From the NCBI GenBank assembly GCA_902558815.1, contig CACEFF010000007.1:1-41891 (forward strand): a DNA stretch of 41,891 nt, read 5' to 3'. Shown piece after piece: positions 28,613 through 38,084 of this stretch. The DNA is from an uncultured Pelagibacteraceae bacterium (lineage in GTDB: Bacteria; Pseudomonadota; Alphaproteobacteria; Pelagibacterales; Pelagibacteraceae). The notes beneath the pieces were generated by a model. That model ran no database searches, was not told where the DNA came from, and saw only the letters and a program-made list of their open reading frames with translations. The position numbers and the translations under genes were made by a program. The number at the start of each line of letters is the position of its first letter. Within the stretch, counting starts at the first letter, position 1.

Positions 28613-29784
28613 CTATCTACCTCACCAAAAACAATATCAAGAGATCCCAAAACTGCAGGAACATCAGCCAACATGTGACCCTTAATAAGGTAGTCCATTG
28701 ATTGCAAATGTGAAAAACCTGGAGCTCTAATTTTACATTTATAAGGTTTGCTTGAACCGTCTGAAATTAAATATACTCCAAATTCACCTTTTGGAGCTTC
28801 AACAGCAGTATAGATTTCATCCTTTGGGACGCGATAACCTTCAGTAAATAATTTGAAATGATGAATTAATGCTTCCATTGATTGTTTAATTTCCTTTTTT
28901 GATGGTGGAGATATTTTTCCATCAAAAGTTTTAATTGGACCTTTTTCCATTTTTGCTAAACATTGCTTAATAATTGAAACACTTTCTTTCATTTCTTCAA
29001 TTCTACATAAATAACGGTCATAACAATCACCGTTTTTTCCAACTGGAACTTTAAATTCTAGTTGTTCATAACAATCATATGGTTGTGATTTTCTAAGATC
29101 CCAAGGAACACCTGAGCCTCTTATCATTACACCACTAAAAGAATAGTCCAAGGCATCTTCTTTAGTTACTATTCCAATATCAACATTTCTTTGTTTAAAT
29201 ATTCTATTATCTGTTAATAGATTTTCTAGGTCATCTAAAATTTTTGGGAAACTCTCACAAAAACTTGCAATATCATTTTCAAGACCAGCTGGTAAATCCT
29301 GATGAACACCACCTGCTCTAAAATAATTTGCATGCAATCTTGAACCTGAGGCTCTCTCATAAAAAGTCATTAAAGTTTCCCTCTCTTCAAACCCCCATAA
29401 TGATGGAGTTAAAGCCCCAACATCTAAAGCTTGAGTAGTAACATTCAAAATGTGACTTAAGATTCTTCCAATTTCACAGAACATAACTCTTATAAATTGT
29501 GCTCTTATTGGAACTTCAATATTTAATATTTTTTCGATAGCTAATGCAAAAGCATGTTCTTGATTCATAGGGGCTACATAATCAAGGCGATCAAAATAAG
29601 GAACTGCTTGCATATAAGTTTTATTTTCAATCAATTTTTCAGTACCACGATGTAATAATCCAATATGTGGATCAGCTTTCTCAACAACTTCACCATCTAG
29701 TTCAAGAATTAATCTTAATACTCCATGAGCTGCAGGATGTTGTGGTCCAAAGTTTAAATTTAAATTTTTAATCTTTTTTGTCAT
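28609..29784 (-). CDS. nuoD: NADH-quinone oxidoreductase subunit D
   Basis: NuoD is the 49-kDa-type subunit that, with NuoB, forms the quinone reduction site. The product contains [15 protein letters not shown] near its N terminus (with a quinone-site His in the HPAAHG loop), the conserved PYFDRLDYV and [15 protein letters not shown] segments, and ends in the typical IVFGEVDR. I place the start at the ATG at 29784 (391 aa). An upstream TTG-initiated frame would add 19 residues lying over the nuoC C terminus with no family similarity. With this start it overlaps nuoC by 17 bp. nuoC and nuoD are separate genes, not the fused form of some gammaproteobacteria. Confidence 0.96.
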   Translation of the reverse strand: MTKKIKNLNLNFGPQHPAAHGVLRLILELDGEVVEKADPHIGLLHRGTEKLIENKTYMQAVPYFDRLDYVAPMNQEHAFALAIEKILNIEVPIRAQFIRVMFCEIGRILSHILNVTTQALDVGALTPSLWGFEERETLMTFYERASGSRLHANYFRAGGVHQDLPAGLENDIASFCESFPKILDDLENLLTDNRIFKQRNVDIGIVTKEDALDYSFSGVMIRGSGVPWDLRKSQPYDCYEQLEFKVPVGKNGDCYDRYLCRIEEMKESVSIIKQCLAKMEKGPIKTFDGKISPPSKKEIKQSMEALIHHFKLFTEGYRVPKDEIYTAVEAPKGEFGVYLISDGSSKPYKCKIRAPGFSHLQSMDYLIKGHMLADVPAVLGSLDIVFGEVDR

Positions 29785-30373
29785 TATTATCTGTTTGTTC
29801 TTTAATATACTTTGTTCCTTCCCAGGGGCTTTCATAATCAAAATTTCTATAATTCTGTTCTAATTTAACAGGTTCCTGAATAACTTTTTTATATTGCTCA
29901 CTATATCTTACTTCAGAGTGACCAGTTAAAGGGAAATCTTTTCTTAATGGATGACCTTCAAAACCATAATCCGTTAATATTCTTCTTAAATCTGGATGAT
30001 CTTTAAAATTTACACCATACATATCGAAAACTTCTCTTTCCATCCAATTTGCAGATGGAAAAATTGATGTTAATGAAGAAATAACTTCTTTTTCGTTTAT
30101 GAAATAACTGAGGATCATTCTTTGGTTAAATTCATGACTTAAGAATAGGTATACAACTTTAAATCTTTTGTTTTGTTCAGGATAGTCAACTACTGTGATA
30201 TCTATAAGCTGTCTAAACTTTGTATCTTTATTTGTTTTTATAAATAATGTCACATCTATTAAATTTTCCTTATCAATTTCTATATAAATTTGATTATGTT
30301 TGATTTCTGTACTTTTAATTTTAGTTGTTAGTTCTGAATTAATTTTTTTTTCTAAATCAATTAAATTTATCAT
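29768..30373 (-). CDS. nuoC: NADH-quinone oxidoreductase subunit C
   Basis: NuoC is the 30-kDa-type structural subunit of the peripheral arm. The 201-aa product carries the family signature ending in [29 protein letters not shown] and the [10 protein letters not shown] segment, followed by a short variable C-terminal tail. Length is normal for the unfused form. Its ATG immediately follows the nuoB stop, and its end overlaps nuoD. Confidence 0.97.
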   Translation of the reverse strand: MINLIDLEKKINSELTTKIKSTEIKHNQIYIEIDKENLIDVTLFIKTNKDTKFRQLIDITVVDYPEQNKRFKVVYLFLSHEFNQRMILSYFINEKEVISSLTSIFPSANWMEREVFDMYGVNFKDHPDLRRILTDYGFEGHPLRKDFPLTGHSEVRYSEQYKKVIQEPVKLEQNYRNFDYESPWEGTKYIKEQTDNNDKKD

Positions 30374-30889
30374 TTATCTATTTATTGAACCTTTATTTCT
30401 AATTTTTTTTTGTAGTTGCATTATCCCGTATAACAACGCTTCTGCCGAAGGAGGGCATCCTGGTACATATACGTCTACAGGAACTATTCGATCACAACCT
30501 CTTACTACTGAATACGAGTAATGATAATACCCTCCACCATTAGCACAACTTCCCATAGAAATCACATATCTTGGTTCAGGCATTTGATCATAAACTTTTC
30601 TTAGTGCAGGTGCCATCTTGTTGGTAAGTGTTCCTGCAACAATCATAACATCAGATTGTCTTGGAGAGCCCCTGGGAGCTGCACCAAATCTTTCAAGATC
30701 ATATCTTGGCATAGCCGTTTGCATCATTTCAACCGCACAGCAAGCAAGACCAAAAGTCATCCAGTGCAAAGATCCTGATCTCGACCAATTGACCAAATTG
30801 TCAAAAGAAGTTGTTATAAAACCATTTTTGCTGAAATCCTCAGCAAGTTTTTTAAATTCTTTAGGAACTTTTTCTAGCTTGTCGTTCAT
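30374..30889 (-). CDS. nuoB: NADH-quinone oxidoreductase subunit B
   Basis: NuoB carries cluster N2, the final electron carrier before quinone. The 171-aa protein has the tandem-cysteine ligands Cys50 and Cys51 in [11 protein letters not shown], with Cys115 in MGSCANGGG and Cys145 in [12 protein letters not shown], a complete N2 set. The [20 protein letters not shown] segment that contacts quinone is intact. It is 12 bp downstream of nuoA; no strong ribosome-binding site is visible before its ATG. Confidence 0.98.
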   Translation of the reverse strand: MNDKLEKVPKEFKKLAEDFSKNGFITTSFDNLVNWSRSGSLHWMTFGLACCAVEMMQTAMPRYDLERFGAAPRGSPRQSDVMIVAGTLTNKMAPALRKVYDQMPEPRYVISMGSCANGGGYYHYSYSVVRGCDRIVPVDVYVPGCPPSAEALLYGIMQLQKKIRNKGSINR

Positions 30890-30901
30890 TTAAATTTCTA
30901 A

Positions 30902-31270
30902 TTATTCCCAATCTAAAGCACCTTTTTTCCATTCATAAATAAAACCAATTGTAAGTATGAATAAAAAAATCATCATTGAAGTAAAACCAAGGATGCCAAT
31001 ATTTCCCAAGGAAATTGCCCATGGGAATAAAAATGCTATTTCTAAATCAAAGATAATAAATAAAATTGCAACTAAATAAAATCTTACATCAAATTCCATT
31101 CTTGAATCTTGAAATGGTTCAAAACCACATTCGTAAGCCGATAATTTTTCTGGATCTGGGTGCTTTGGAGATAGTATAAAGTTTATAACTATAAACGCAC
31201 AACTAAGCCCTAATGCAATTATTAGGAATAAAATTATTGGCAAATAATCTTTTAAAAATTCCGCAGTCAT
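30902..31270 (-). CDS. nuoA: NADH-quinone oxidoreductase subunit A
   Basis: NuoA is a three-helix membrane subunit at the arm junction of complex I. The 122-aa product has helices at about 10-32, 63-86 and 92-112, with the long first loop containing [16 protein letters not shown], whose Cys is conserved and changes exposure during the active/deactive transition in mitochondria. The helix-two segment [23 protein letters not shown] is diagnostic. It is the first gene of the operon. The 126 bp between it and tRNA-Asp must hold any dedicated nuo promoter; no clear -35/-10 pair is evident, and tRNA read-through is an alternative. Confidence 0.97.
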   Translation of the reverse strand: MTAEFLKDYLPIILFLIIALGLSCAFIVINFILSPKHPDPEKLSAYECGFEPFQDSRMEFDVRFYLVAILFIIFDLEIAFLFPWAISLGNIGILGFTSMMIFLFILTIGFIYEWKKGALDWE

Positions 31271-31334
31271 GGTGGAATATATATCATTTTTTATAGGTAG
31301 ATGAAGTGATGATAGGTCACATTATTCAAAATAT

Positions 31335-31363
31335 ACAGTGCAATTGAGAACGATTATCACTGT
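31335..31363. promoter_or_regulatory. Inverted repeat upstream of nuoA
   Basis: ACAGTG at 31335-31340 is repeated in inverse as CACTGT at 31358-31363. The interval contains an overlapping imperfect palindrome TGAGAACGATTATCA (31345-31359) of the form TGA-N-AA-N3-TT-N-TCA. It lies 65-93 bp before the nuoA start, where an operator or 5' hairpin would be placed. No regulator can be assigned from sequence alone, and a chance repeat is possible. Confidence 0.3.
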
Positions 31364-31396
31364 TTAAAGTCATAAATACTTATAATTTTTTTAAAG

Positions 31397-31473
31397 TGGC
31401 GGGAGTGAAGGGACTCGAACCCTCGACCTATCGCGTGACAGGCGATCGCTCTAACCAACTGAGCTACACCCCC
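31397..31473 (-). tRNA. tRNA-Asp(GTC)
   Basis: A 77-nt cloverleaf including the encoded CCA. The acceptor pairs GGGGGTG with CACTCCC (one G-U pair) and the discriminator is G. The D arm is TAGCTCAGTTGGTTAGAGC, and the seven-base loop CTGTCAC has anticodon GTC. The T loop is the standard TTCGAAC. It lies 15 nt downstream of tRNA-Val and 126 nt upstream of nuoA on the same strand. Confidence 0.96.
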
Positions 31474-31488
31474 ACTTTTGATTCATTT

Positions 31489-31564
31489 TGGTGGGCAGTA
31501 AAGGACTCGAACCTTTGACCCCCTCGGTGTAAACGAGATGCTCTACCAACTGAGCTAACCGCCC
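31489..31564 (-). tRNA. tRNA-Val(TAC)
   Basis: A 76-nt cloverleaf with encoded CCA. The acceptor pairs GGGCGGT with ACTGCCC and the discriminator is A. The anticodon stem TCTCG/CGAGG encloses the loop TTTACAC, giving anticodon TAC, and the T loop is TTCGAGT. It begins 49 nt after the lon stop codon on the same strand, so it could be processed from a lon read-through transcript as well as from its own promoter. Confidence 0.96.
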
Positions 31565-31613
31565 AAAATGATGATTACTAATACATCAAGGTTAAGATAA
31601 TGTAAATTAATTA

Positions 31614-33992
31614 TTATTGAATACTGGCCTGGGATTTATCTTCTTTTTTAGAAATATCTACCTCAACCCATTCAGTCTTTTTAAGTTCTTTGGTTAAAGC
31701 TATTTTTAAAACTTCATCAGCAAATTCAACTGGAGTAATTTTAATTTCCTCAATAATTTTTTTTGGTATATCAACTAAATCTTTTTCATTTTCCTTGGGT
31801 ATTAAAACTTCTTTAATTCCAGCTCTATGAGCTGCTAATAATTTTTCTTTCAAACCCCCAATGGGTAGTACCTGTCCTGTGATAGTCACTTCACCTGTCA
31901 TAGCTATATCTTTTCTAACAGTAATATTTGTTATTGATGAAACAATTGATGTTACCATCCCTATCCCTGCTGAGGGTCCATCTTTTGGTGTTGCACCTTC
32001 AGGAACGTGGATATGAAAATCCTTCTTTTCAAATAATGGTGGAATAATCCCGTACTCTAAACATTTAGATCTAACAAAGGATTTTGCAGCTTTTACAGAC
32101 TCTTGCATAACGTCACCTAATTTACCTGTAATTTGCATTCTACCTTTGCCTGGCATAGTAACTGTCTCTATCTTTAGAATTTCACCACCATATTCAGTCC
32201 AAGCTAGACCAGTAACAATTCCAACTCTATTTTCACTTTCTAATTCTCCAAACTTATATTTTGGTACGCCAAGAAAGTCTGGTAAATTTTTTGTATCTAC
32301 ATTAACTTCCTTTTGTTCTCCAGACACAACTTTTTTTACAACTTTTCTTGCTACCTTAGAAATTTCTCTTTCTAAATTTCTTACTCCAGATTCCTTGGTA
32401 TAGCTTCTTATTATTTCTTTTATCAAATCATCACTTAAACTCATTTCTTTATCTTTTACACCATTGTCTTTAATCTGTTTTGGAAGTAAATATTTATTTG
32501 CAATATTTATTTTTTCATCTTCAGTATAACCTGCTAATCTTATTACTTCCATTCTGTCTAACAAAGGTGGGAGTATATTTAACGTATTTGCAGTAGTAAC
32601 AAACATTACGTCTGATAGATCATAATCAACTTCTAAGTAGTGATCATTAAAATTTGTATTTTGTTCAGGGTCTAGAGCTTCTAATAAAGCTGATGATGGA
32701 TCACCTCTGTAATCATTGCCAATTTTATCAATTTCATCTAACAAGATTAGTGGATTTTTTGTTCCAGCTTTTTTCATCATTTGAATTATTTTTCCTGGTA
32801 AAGATCCAATATAAGTTCTTCTATGACCTCTTATTTCCGCTTCATCTCTCATACCACCAACTGACATTCTCACAAACTCTCTATTAGTTGCTTTTGCGAT
32901 TGATTTTCCCAATGACGTTTTACCTACACCTGGTGGACCAACTAAACACAGAATAGGCCCTTTAATTTTTTCCATTCTTTTTTGTACAGCCAAAAATTCT
33001 ATTATTCGCTCTTTAACTTTTTCTAATCCAAAGTGATCCTTATCAAGAACATTTAGTGCTTTCGATAAATCAATATCAACTTCACTTTTTTTATGCCATG
33101 GTAAATCAATCATCCAATCTAAATAATTTCTTACTACCGTGGCCTCAGCTGACATGGGGCTCATATTTTTTAACTTTCTTAGCTCCTGTAAACATTTCTT
33201 TTCAGTTTCTTTTGGCATTTTCGCTTTTAAGATAGCTTTATTGAGACTAGTACTTTCATCTTTTCCATCCTCTATTTCACCTAATTCTTTTTGAATAGCC
33301 TTTAATTGCTCATTTAAATAATACTCTCTTTGAGTTTTTTCCATTTGAGTTTTAACCCTACCTCTAATTCTTTTTTCAACCCCAATTATGCTTGTTTCAT
33401 TTTCCATTATTTTAATAATTGCATTCAATCTCTTCTTAACGTCTGCGGTTTCGAAAATTTGTTGTTTTTCTAAGATTGAAGCTGTTACATGTGAGGCTAT
33501 ATTATCAGCAATTTGAGATGGGTCCTTCAATTGCTTAATAGAGTTTATAGTTTCAGTTGATATTTTTTTATTTATTGAAGTTAATTTTTCTAATCTTCTA
33601 ATTGCAGTCACGGCTAAAGGATATAAATCATCATCCTCATTTACAATATCATTGTAAACAGAATAATCACAAGTAATAAATTTATCATTATCTTTAAAGT
33701 CTAATATTTTTACTCTTTTAATTCCCTCTACTAGAACTTTTACTGTACCATCTGGAAGTTTTAAAAGTTGAAGTATGTTTCCTTCACAGGCATAAGTAAA
33801 AATATCTGTTTTTTTTGGGTCATCTATTTCTGAATTTTTTTGAGTTACTAAAATAATTTTTTTTTCTTTTTTCATTACTTCATTTAATGCAGAAATGGAC
33901 TTATCTCTGCCAACAAAAAGTGGAATAACCATGCTTGGAAAAACTACTATATCCCTAAGCGGTAATAGGGGTAATGAAATTTTAATATCCAT
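31614..33992 (-). CDS. lon: ATP-dependent protease Lon
   Basis: Lon is a hexameric AAA+ serine protease that degrades damaged and regulatory proteins. The 792-aa product has an N-terminal LON substrate domain (about 1-200), a coiled-coil linker, and the ATPase with Walker A GPPGVGKT and Walker B LILLDEID. The C-terminal protease domain carries the catalytic Ser674 in DGPSAGIG and Lys717 in [14 protein letters not shown], a spacing of 43 as in E. coli Lon. The C-terminal tail is short and charged. It is 61 bp downstream of clpX, in the usual alphaproteobacterial order tig-clpP-clpX-lon. Confidence 0.98.
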   Translation of the reverse strand: MDIKISLPLLPLRDIVVFPSMVIPLFVGRDKSISALNEVMKKEKKIILVTQKNSEIDDPKKTDIFTYACEGNILQLLKLPDGTVKVLVEGIKRVKILDFKDNDKFITCDYSVYNDIVNEDDDLYPLAVTAIRRLEKLTSINKKISTETINSIKQLKDPSQIADNIASHVTASILEKQQIFETADVKKRLNAIIKIMENETSIIGVEKRIRGRVKTQMEKTQREYYLNEQLKAIQKELGEIEDGKDESTSLNKAILKAKMPKETEKKCLQELRKLKNMSPMSAEATVVRNYLDWMIDLPWHKKSEVDIDLSKALNVLDKDHFGLEKVKERIIEFLAVQKRMEKIKGPILCLVGPPGVGKTSLGKSIAKATNREFVRMSVGGMRDEAEIRGHRRTYIGSLPGKIIQMMKKAGTKNPLILLDEIDKIGNDYRGDPSSALLEALDPEQNTNFNDHYLEVDYDLSDVMFVTTANTLNILPPLLDRMEVIRLAGYTEDEKINIANKYLLPKQIKDNGVKDKEMSLSDDLIKEIIRSYTKESGVRNLEREISKVARKVVKKVVSGEQKEVNVDTKNLPDFLGVPKYKFGELESENRVGIVTGLAWTEYGGEILKIETVTMPGKGRMQITGKLGDVMQESVKAAKSFVRSKCLEYGIIPPLFEKKDFHIHVPEGATPKDGPSAGIGMVTSIVSSITNITVRKDIAMTGEVTITGQVLPIGGLKEKLLAAHRAGIKEVLIPKENEKDLVDIPKKIIEEIKITPVEFADEVLKIALTKELKKTEWVEVDISKKEDKSQASIQ

Positions 33993-34053
33993 AGCCCTAA
34001 ATATGGATATTATAATTTATATTGCAATACCTTTTTATTGTTTATTAAGGATA

Positions 34054-35322
34054 TTAAGCCGCTGATGTTTTGTCTGGCTTTGATTTATTGTTGTTTTTCG
34101 AATGAACGATTATTGGCTGAGATTGACCTTTAACAGATGAAGAATCAACAATAACCTCCTCAATATTGTCTTGACTAGGAAGGTCGTACATAGTTTTAAG
34201 TAAAATATTCTCTAATATTGATCTAAGTCCTCGGGCTCCAGTTTTTTTTCTAATTGCCTTAAGTGCTATCTCTTTCAAAGCTGTTTCTTTAAATGTTAGC
34301 TTTGCGCCATCGAGCTTAAATAATTCTTGATACTGTTTAGTAAGGGAGTTTTTTGGTTCCTGTAAAATTTTTATTAAAGATTTTTCATCTAAATCCTCTA
34401 AAGTTGCTATCATTGGTAATCGACCAATAAATTCTGGAATTAACCCATACTTTAAAAGATCTTCAGGCTCTAATCCTTTCATCCACTCACCAGTTTTTTT
34501 ATCTTGAGTGTTTTTAACATCTGCTCCAAAACCTATTGAGGTTCCCTTGTCTCTTTGTGATATTATCTTATCTAAACCAGCAAAGGCACCTCCACAAATA
34601 AATAAAATATTTGTAGTGTCGACTTGTAAAAACTCTTGTTGAGGATGTTTTCTACCACCTTGTGGTGGAACGCTTGCAATTGTTCCTTCCATAATTTTTA
34701 AGAGTGCTTGTTGTACTCCTTCACCAGATACATCTCTTGTTATAGATGGATTTTCCGATTTCCTACTTATCTTGTCTACTTCATCAATATAAACTATGCC
34801 TCTTTGAGCTTTTTCAACATTGTAGTCTGCAGCTTGTAATAATTTTAAAATTATATTTTCAACATCCTCACCCACATAACCTGCCTCTGTTAAAGTGGTA
34901 GCATCAGCCATTGTGAATGGAACATCTAAAATTCTAGCTAATGTTTGAGCTAATAGAGTTTTACCACATCCCGTTGGTCCAACTAATAATATATTTGACT
35001 TAGCAAGCTCAACATTTTTGCTCGTTTTATTTTCATAATTTAACCTCTTATAATGATTATGAACGGCTACAGATAAAACTTTTTTAGCATGATTTTGTCC
35101 AATTACGTAATCATCTAAAACTGTACAAATTTCTTTGGGCGATGGTAAACCGTCTTGATGTTTTACAAATGAATCTTTGCTTTCCTCTTTAATGATATCC
35201 ATGCAAAGCTCTACACATTCGTCACAAATAAAAACTGTAGGTCCAGCTATCAGTTTTCTAACTTCGTGTTGACTTTTTCCACAAAAAGAACAGTAAAGAA
35301 TATTTTTATTATTTGTACTCAT
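34054..35322 (-). CDS. clpX: ATP-dependent Clp protease ATP-binding subunit ClpX
   Basis: ClpX unfolds tagged substrates and feeds them into ClpP. The 422-aa protein has the N-terminal zinc-binding domain (Cys11, Cys14, Cys33, Cys36), Walker A GPTGCGKT (115-122), the substrate-gripping pore loop GYVGED (148-153), and the IGFGA loop that docks to ClpP. Sensor II lies in [13 protein letters not shown]. Length matches the family. It is 89 bp downstream of clpP; a TATAAT (minus strand, 35354-35359) in the gap might give clpX its own start, but no -35 box is properly spaced. Confidence 0.98.
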   Translation of the reverse strand: MSTNNKNILYCSFCGKSQHEVRKLIAGPTVFICDECVELCMDIIKEESKDSFVKHQDGLPSPKEICTVLDDYVIGQNHAKKVLSVAVHNHYKRLNYENKTSKNVELAKSNILLVGPTGCGKTLLAQTLARILDVPFTMADATTLTEAGYVGEDVENIILKLLQAADYNVEKAQRGIVYIDEVDKISRKSENPSITRDVSGEGVQQALLKIMEGTIASVPPQGGRKHPQQEFLQVDTTNILFICGGAFAGLDKIISQRDKGTSIGFGADVKNTQDKKTGEWMKGLEPEDLLKYGLIPEFIGRLPMIATLEDLDEKSLIKILQEPKNSLTKQYQELFKLDGAKLTFKETALKEIALKAIRKKTGARGLRSILENILLKTMYDLPSQDNIEEVIVDSSSVKGQSQPIIVHSKNNNKSKPDKTSAA

Positions 35323-35411
35323 AAATTTTAAAACGAATCAATTTAAATACTCTATTATAAATGAGTCCTACTAATCAAGTTTCCATTATTTAAATGTCAA
35401 TATATGGTAGT

Positions 35412-36023
35412 TTAAGATCTTTTCTCTACTACTTCATCAATTAAACCAAACGACTTTGCGGTATCAGCTGTCATGAAATTATCTCTTTCCAAAGCAGACT
35501 TGATATCTTCAACAGATTTGCCGGTATGTTTTGAATAAATTTCATTTAATCTTTTCTTTAATGCTAAAACTTCATTAGCATGAATTTCTATATCAGTTGC
35601 TTGACCTTGAAATCCAGCTGAAGGCTGGTGAACCATTATTCTAGAATTAGGTAATGAGAACCTTTTTCCTTTTGATCCAGCGGCAAGTAAAAAAGATCCC
35701 ATCGATGCCGCTTGTCCTATACATAAAGTGGATATCTGAGGTTTTATATATTGCATAGTATCATAAATTCCTAAACCAGCTGTAACTAATCCGCCAGGAC
35801 TATTTATGTATAAAAAAATATCTTTTTTTGGATCTTCAGCCTCTAAAAATAAAAGTTGTGCAGTAATTAGTGATGCAACATTGTCATTAATTTGACCAGT
35901 CAAAAAAATTATTCTCTCTTTTAAAAGTCTAGAATAAATATCATAAGCACGCTCACCTTTGCTTGACTGTTCCACGACCATAGGAATTAAGTTACTCATA
36001 AGTTCGGAAATTTTATTTGTCAT
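35412..36023 (-). CDS. clpP: ATP-dependent Clp protease proteolytic subunit ClpP
   Basis: ClpP is the serine peptidase chamber that works with ClpX. The 203-aa product has the catalytic triad Ser107 (in GQAASMGS), His132 (MVHQPSAG) and Asp181 (ERDNFM), and the SPGG oxyanion segment at 75-78. A short N-terminal part before [19 protein letters not shown] may be a self-processed propeptide. Sequence and length are normal. It follows tig by 32 bp, joining a ribosome-bound chaperone and the degradation machinery in one transcription unit. Confidence 0.98.
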   Translation of the reverse strand: MTNKISELMSNLIPMVVEQSSKGERAYDIYSRLLKERIIFLTGQINDNVASLITAQLLFLEAEDPKKDIFLYINSPGGLVTAGLGIYDTMQYIKPQISTLCIGQAASMGSFLLAAGSKGKRFSLPNSRIMVHQPSAGFQGQATDIEIHANEVLALKKRLNEIYSKHTGKSVEDIKSALERDNFMTADTAKSFGLIDEVVEKRS

Positions 36024-36055
36024 AAGTTGATTCGTTCTACTTATACAACTTGAGA

Positions 36056-37483
36056 TTACTTTTTGCTAACTTTTTTTGTTTTTTTTGGGGGTGATTTTGA
36101 TTTAGCTTTTTTTACAGCTGATTTTTTAGCTTCCGCCTTTTTTGTTGGCTTTTTTTCTTCTTTATTATCATTATCATGACTATGATTATGTTCCTGGTTT
36201 TGAGATTGTTTTAAAATTTTTTCAGCTTCATCTTTTGAAATTTCTTTTTTATTAGATTTGGCTTTTTCTTTAATTAAAGAAATTATTTTATCTTCATAAA
36301 CAGTCCCTCTCAAACTCGCTATTGCAGAAGGATTTTTTTGATAAAAATCCATAACCATTTTTTCTTGTCCTGGCATCATTCTTATTTGTTTTTGGACCTC
36401 GGCTTGTAACTCTTGTTCAGTAACTTTTACCTTATTCTGTTCACCGAATTCATTTAAAATTAAACCTACTTTAATTCTTTTTTTTGCTATTTCTTCAAAA
36501 TTTTTTCTACTTTTTTTAGCGTCATCTTCTGACATACCTTGCGAGAGAACCTTAATTTCTTCCTCCATTAAATTTTCAGGAATTTCACTTACTTTAAAGT
36601 TTTCTATTTCTTTTAAAATTTGATTTTTAGATAGTCTATCTAGAGAGTTTTTGTATTCATCATTAATTTGTTTCGTTACCAGCAATTTAAGATCCTTTAA
36701 ATCCTTAGCCCCTAAATTTTTTGCAAAATCATCATCAATTTTAGTTTCATCAGGAATTTTTACTGATAAAATTTTGCAATTAAATTTTGCTTTTTTATTA
36801 ACTAAATTTTTTTCTGGAAAATTTTCAGGTAGTGTGGCTTCAACTACCTTTTCATCACCATTTTTAACTCCAACTAATTGTTTATCGAAACCTTTTAAAA
36901 ATAAATCTTTACCCAAAGTTAATTGAGTATTTTTACCTTCACTTCCTTTAAAAGATTTATCATCAATTGTTGCTGTATAATCAAATGTTACTAAATCACC
37001 TTCTTTTGCTTTAGCGTCTATAACATCTTTAAAACTTGGTTGATTTTTTGCTATTTCTTTAATTCTCTTATCAGAATCTTTTTCATCAATTTTAACTGTA
37101 TATTCATCAAATTTTAAATTATCTATAGATTTGATTTCTACTTTAGGTAATTCTGTTATAGATAAGACGTATTCTAAATCTTTGTCCTCACCATAAGTTT
37201 TAAGATCTAACTTTGGCTGACCTGCGGGTTTAATTTTGTTTTCTTCCAAAGCTTTTGTAGAAGTTTCTTTCAAAACTTTATCTAAAACTTCACTAAAAAC
37301 AGCTTGACCAAATTGTCTTTTTAAAATTTCTCGTGGAACTTTTCCTGGTCTAAATCCTTTTAACTTTACAGTTCCTTTAATTTCCTCATATTTTTTATCT
37401 AAATAAGAATTCATAGTTTTTTTATCTATGAACACTTTGATATCTTTGTTTAGACCTTTTTTATTTTCTACTGTAACTTTCAT
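36056..37483 (-). CDS. tig: Trigger factor with long basic tail
   Basis: Trigger factor is a ribosome-bound chaperone with peptidyl-prolyl isomerase activity that shields nascent chains at the exit tunnel. The 475-aa product has the ribosome-docking signature GFRPGKVP at about 44-51, an FKBP-type isomerase domain at about 150-245, and a helical C-terminal domain. It is longer than the common 430 aa because residues 429-475 add a tail: a His/Asp/Asn-rich patch (HNHSHDND) then a Lys/Ala/Pro-rich stretch resembling histone H1-like tails. Its start is only 10 nt from the 3' end of tRNA-Leu, with no ribosome-binding site between them. Confidence 0.96.
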   Translation of the reverse strand: MKVTVENKKGLNKDIKVFIDKKTMNSYLDKKYEEIKGTVKLKGFRPGKVPREILKRQFGQAVFSEVLDKVLKETSTKALEENKIKPAGQPKLDLKTYGEDKDLEYVLSITELPKVEIKSIDNLKFDEYTVKIDEKDSDKRIKEIAKNQPSFKDVIDAKAKEGDLVTFDYTATIDDKSFKGSEGKNTQLTLGKDLFLKGFDKQLVGVKNGDEKVVEATLPENFPEKNLVNKKAKFNCKILSVKIPDETKIDDDFAKNLGAKDLKDLKLLVTKQINDEYKNSLDRLSKNQILKEIENFKVSEIPENLMEEEIKVLSQGMSEDDAKKSRKNFEEIAKKRIKVGLILNEFGEQNKVKVTEQELQAEVQKQIRMMPGQEKMVMDFYQKNPSAIASLRGTVYEDKIISLIKEKAKSNKKEISKDEAEKILKQSQNQEHNHSHDNDNKEEKKPTKKAEAKKSAVKKAKSKSPPKKTKKVSKK

Positions 37484-37493
37484 AAAATTTAAG

Positions 37494-37578
37494 TGGTAGG
37501 GCGAAAAGGACTCGAACCTTCACAGATTGCTCTATCGGTTCCTAAGACCGACGCGTCTACCAATTCCGCCATCGCCCC
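37494..37578 (-). tRNA. tRNA-Leu(TAG)
   Basis: An 85-nt class II tRNA with encoded CCA. The acceptor is GGGGCGA with TCGCCCT, closing with a G-U pair at position 1-72. The D arm GGCGGAATTGGTAGACGC is typical for leucine, and the stem TCGGT/ACCGA encloses loop CTTAGGA with anticodon TAG. A variable arm of the expected class II type and the T loop TTCGAGT complete it. It lies directly upstream of tig on the same strand. Confidence 0.95.
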
Positions 37579-37592
37579 ACAAATTTAATGGT

Positions 37593-37620
37593 TTTATATA
37601 TGATTGAAACTATTTGTCCA
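37593..37620 (-). promoter_or_regulatory. Candidate promoter of tRNA-Leu and tig
   Basis: On the minus strand TGGACA (37615-37620) and TATAAA (37593-37598) each match the sigma70 consensus at five of six positions and are separated by 16 bp. The predicted start, about seven bases beyond the -10, falls 7-9 nt before the mature 5' end of tRNA-Leu. The position and the match make this the best promoter candidate in the window. Confidence 0.55.
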
Positions 37621-37630
37621 ACGACAATTA

Positions 37631-37660
37631 TTGTAAATTTTATTAATTTTCCTTTATAAT
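37631..37660 (+). promoter_or_regulatory. Candidate promoter giving a leaderless DUF1289 mRNA
   Basis: A consensus TATAAT lies at 37655-37660, with a TTGTAA box 18 bp upstream at 37631-37636. The ATG of the DUF1289 gene begins six bases after the -10, so initiation at the usual distance would fall on or next to the A of that ATG and leave no 5' leader. It is back to back with the tRNA-Leu promoter. Confidence 0.5.
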
Positions 37661-37666
37661 ATTACT

Positions 37667-37918
37667 ATGATTATTTCACCTTGTATAAGTATATGTAAAA
37701 CTGATCCTAGTACAGGGTATTGCTATGGCTGTGGCAGAAGTAATAATGAAAAAAGAATTTGGAAAATTGAGGATACAACTGATAAATGGAAAGAAGAAAA
37801 CCTTAAAATTATTAAAAAAAGATTATCAGGTTGGCAATTAAAAAGTTTTGAAGAATCCTATACATATAAAATTGAAAATGGTATTTCTTTATTTAAAAAA
37901 AATTTAAAAAATGAGTAA
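37667..37918 (+). CDS. DUF1289 domain-containing small cysteine protein
   Basis: This 83-aa protein has the DUF1289 pattern near its N terminus: SPCISICKTD followed by GYCYGCGRS, giving Cys6, Cys10, Cys19 and Cys22 in a C-x3-C-x8-C-x2-C arrangement. A Trp-containing helical region follows. The four cysteines could bind zinc or an iron-sulphur cluster; the family's function is not established. Its stop region overlaps the next ORF by 8 bp (ATGAGTAA), so it heads a three-gene operon. No ribosome-binding site precedes the ATG, in line with the leaderless promoter prediction. Confidence 0.87.
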   Translation: MIISPCISICKTDPSTGYCYGCGRSNNEKRIWKIEDTTDKWKEENLKIIKKRLSGWQLKSFEESYTYKIENGISLFKKNLKNE

Positions 37919-38084
37919 AACTTCAATAGTAATAATTATCTACATTATAGGGCTTATTTTTGGAGCTTTAGTTCTTAAAATCTGGAGTGCAGATACAAGC
38001 ATTTTAAAAGGCCTTCTAGGTTTAGGTTGGACAGCTCTTCTTTTGATAGGAATATTTTTTGCTGAGAAGAATGAAAAAAATTAA
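37911..38084 (+). CDS. 57-aa two-helix membrane protein
   Basis: ATG 37911 to TAA 38082-38084 encodes a 57-aa protein with two hydrophobic segments (about residues 5-24 and 33-51) joined by a short loop containing KIWSADTS, and a charged end EKNEKN. I do not recognise a named family. The hydrophobic periodicity, the 8-bp overlap with the DUF1289 gene upstream and the 14-bp overlap with the next gene support it as a real, translationally coupled gene. A role cannot be assigned; it resembles the small inner-membrane proteins common in streamlined marine genomes. Confidence 0.75.
   Translation: MSKTSIVIIIYIIGLIFGALVLKIWSADTSILKGLLGLGWTALLLIGIFFAEKNEKN

Noticed and set aside
28609..29841. A longer nuoD starting at a TTG at 29841
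   Set aside because: The extra 19 residues lie over the nuoC C-terminal codons and have no family similarity; the ATG at 29784 gives the standard N terminus.
30618..30893. 91-codon plus-strand ORF opposite nuoB
   Set aside because: It lies wholly antisense to the N2-cluster subunit, whose ligands are intact.
17413..31270. A novel accessory subunit or insertion within the complex I operon
   Set aside because: All 14 genes A to N are in standard order with gaps of 12 bp or less; there is no space for an additional gene.
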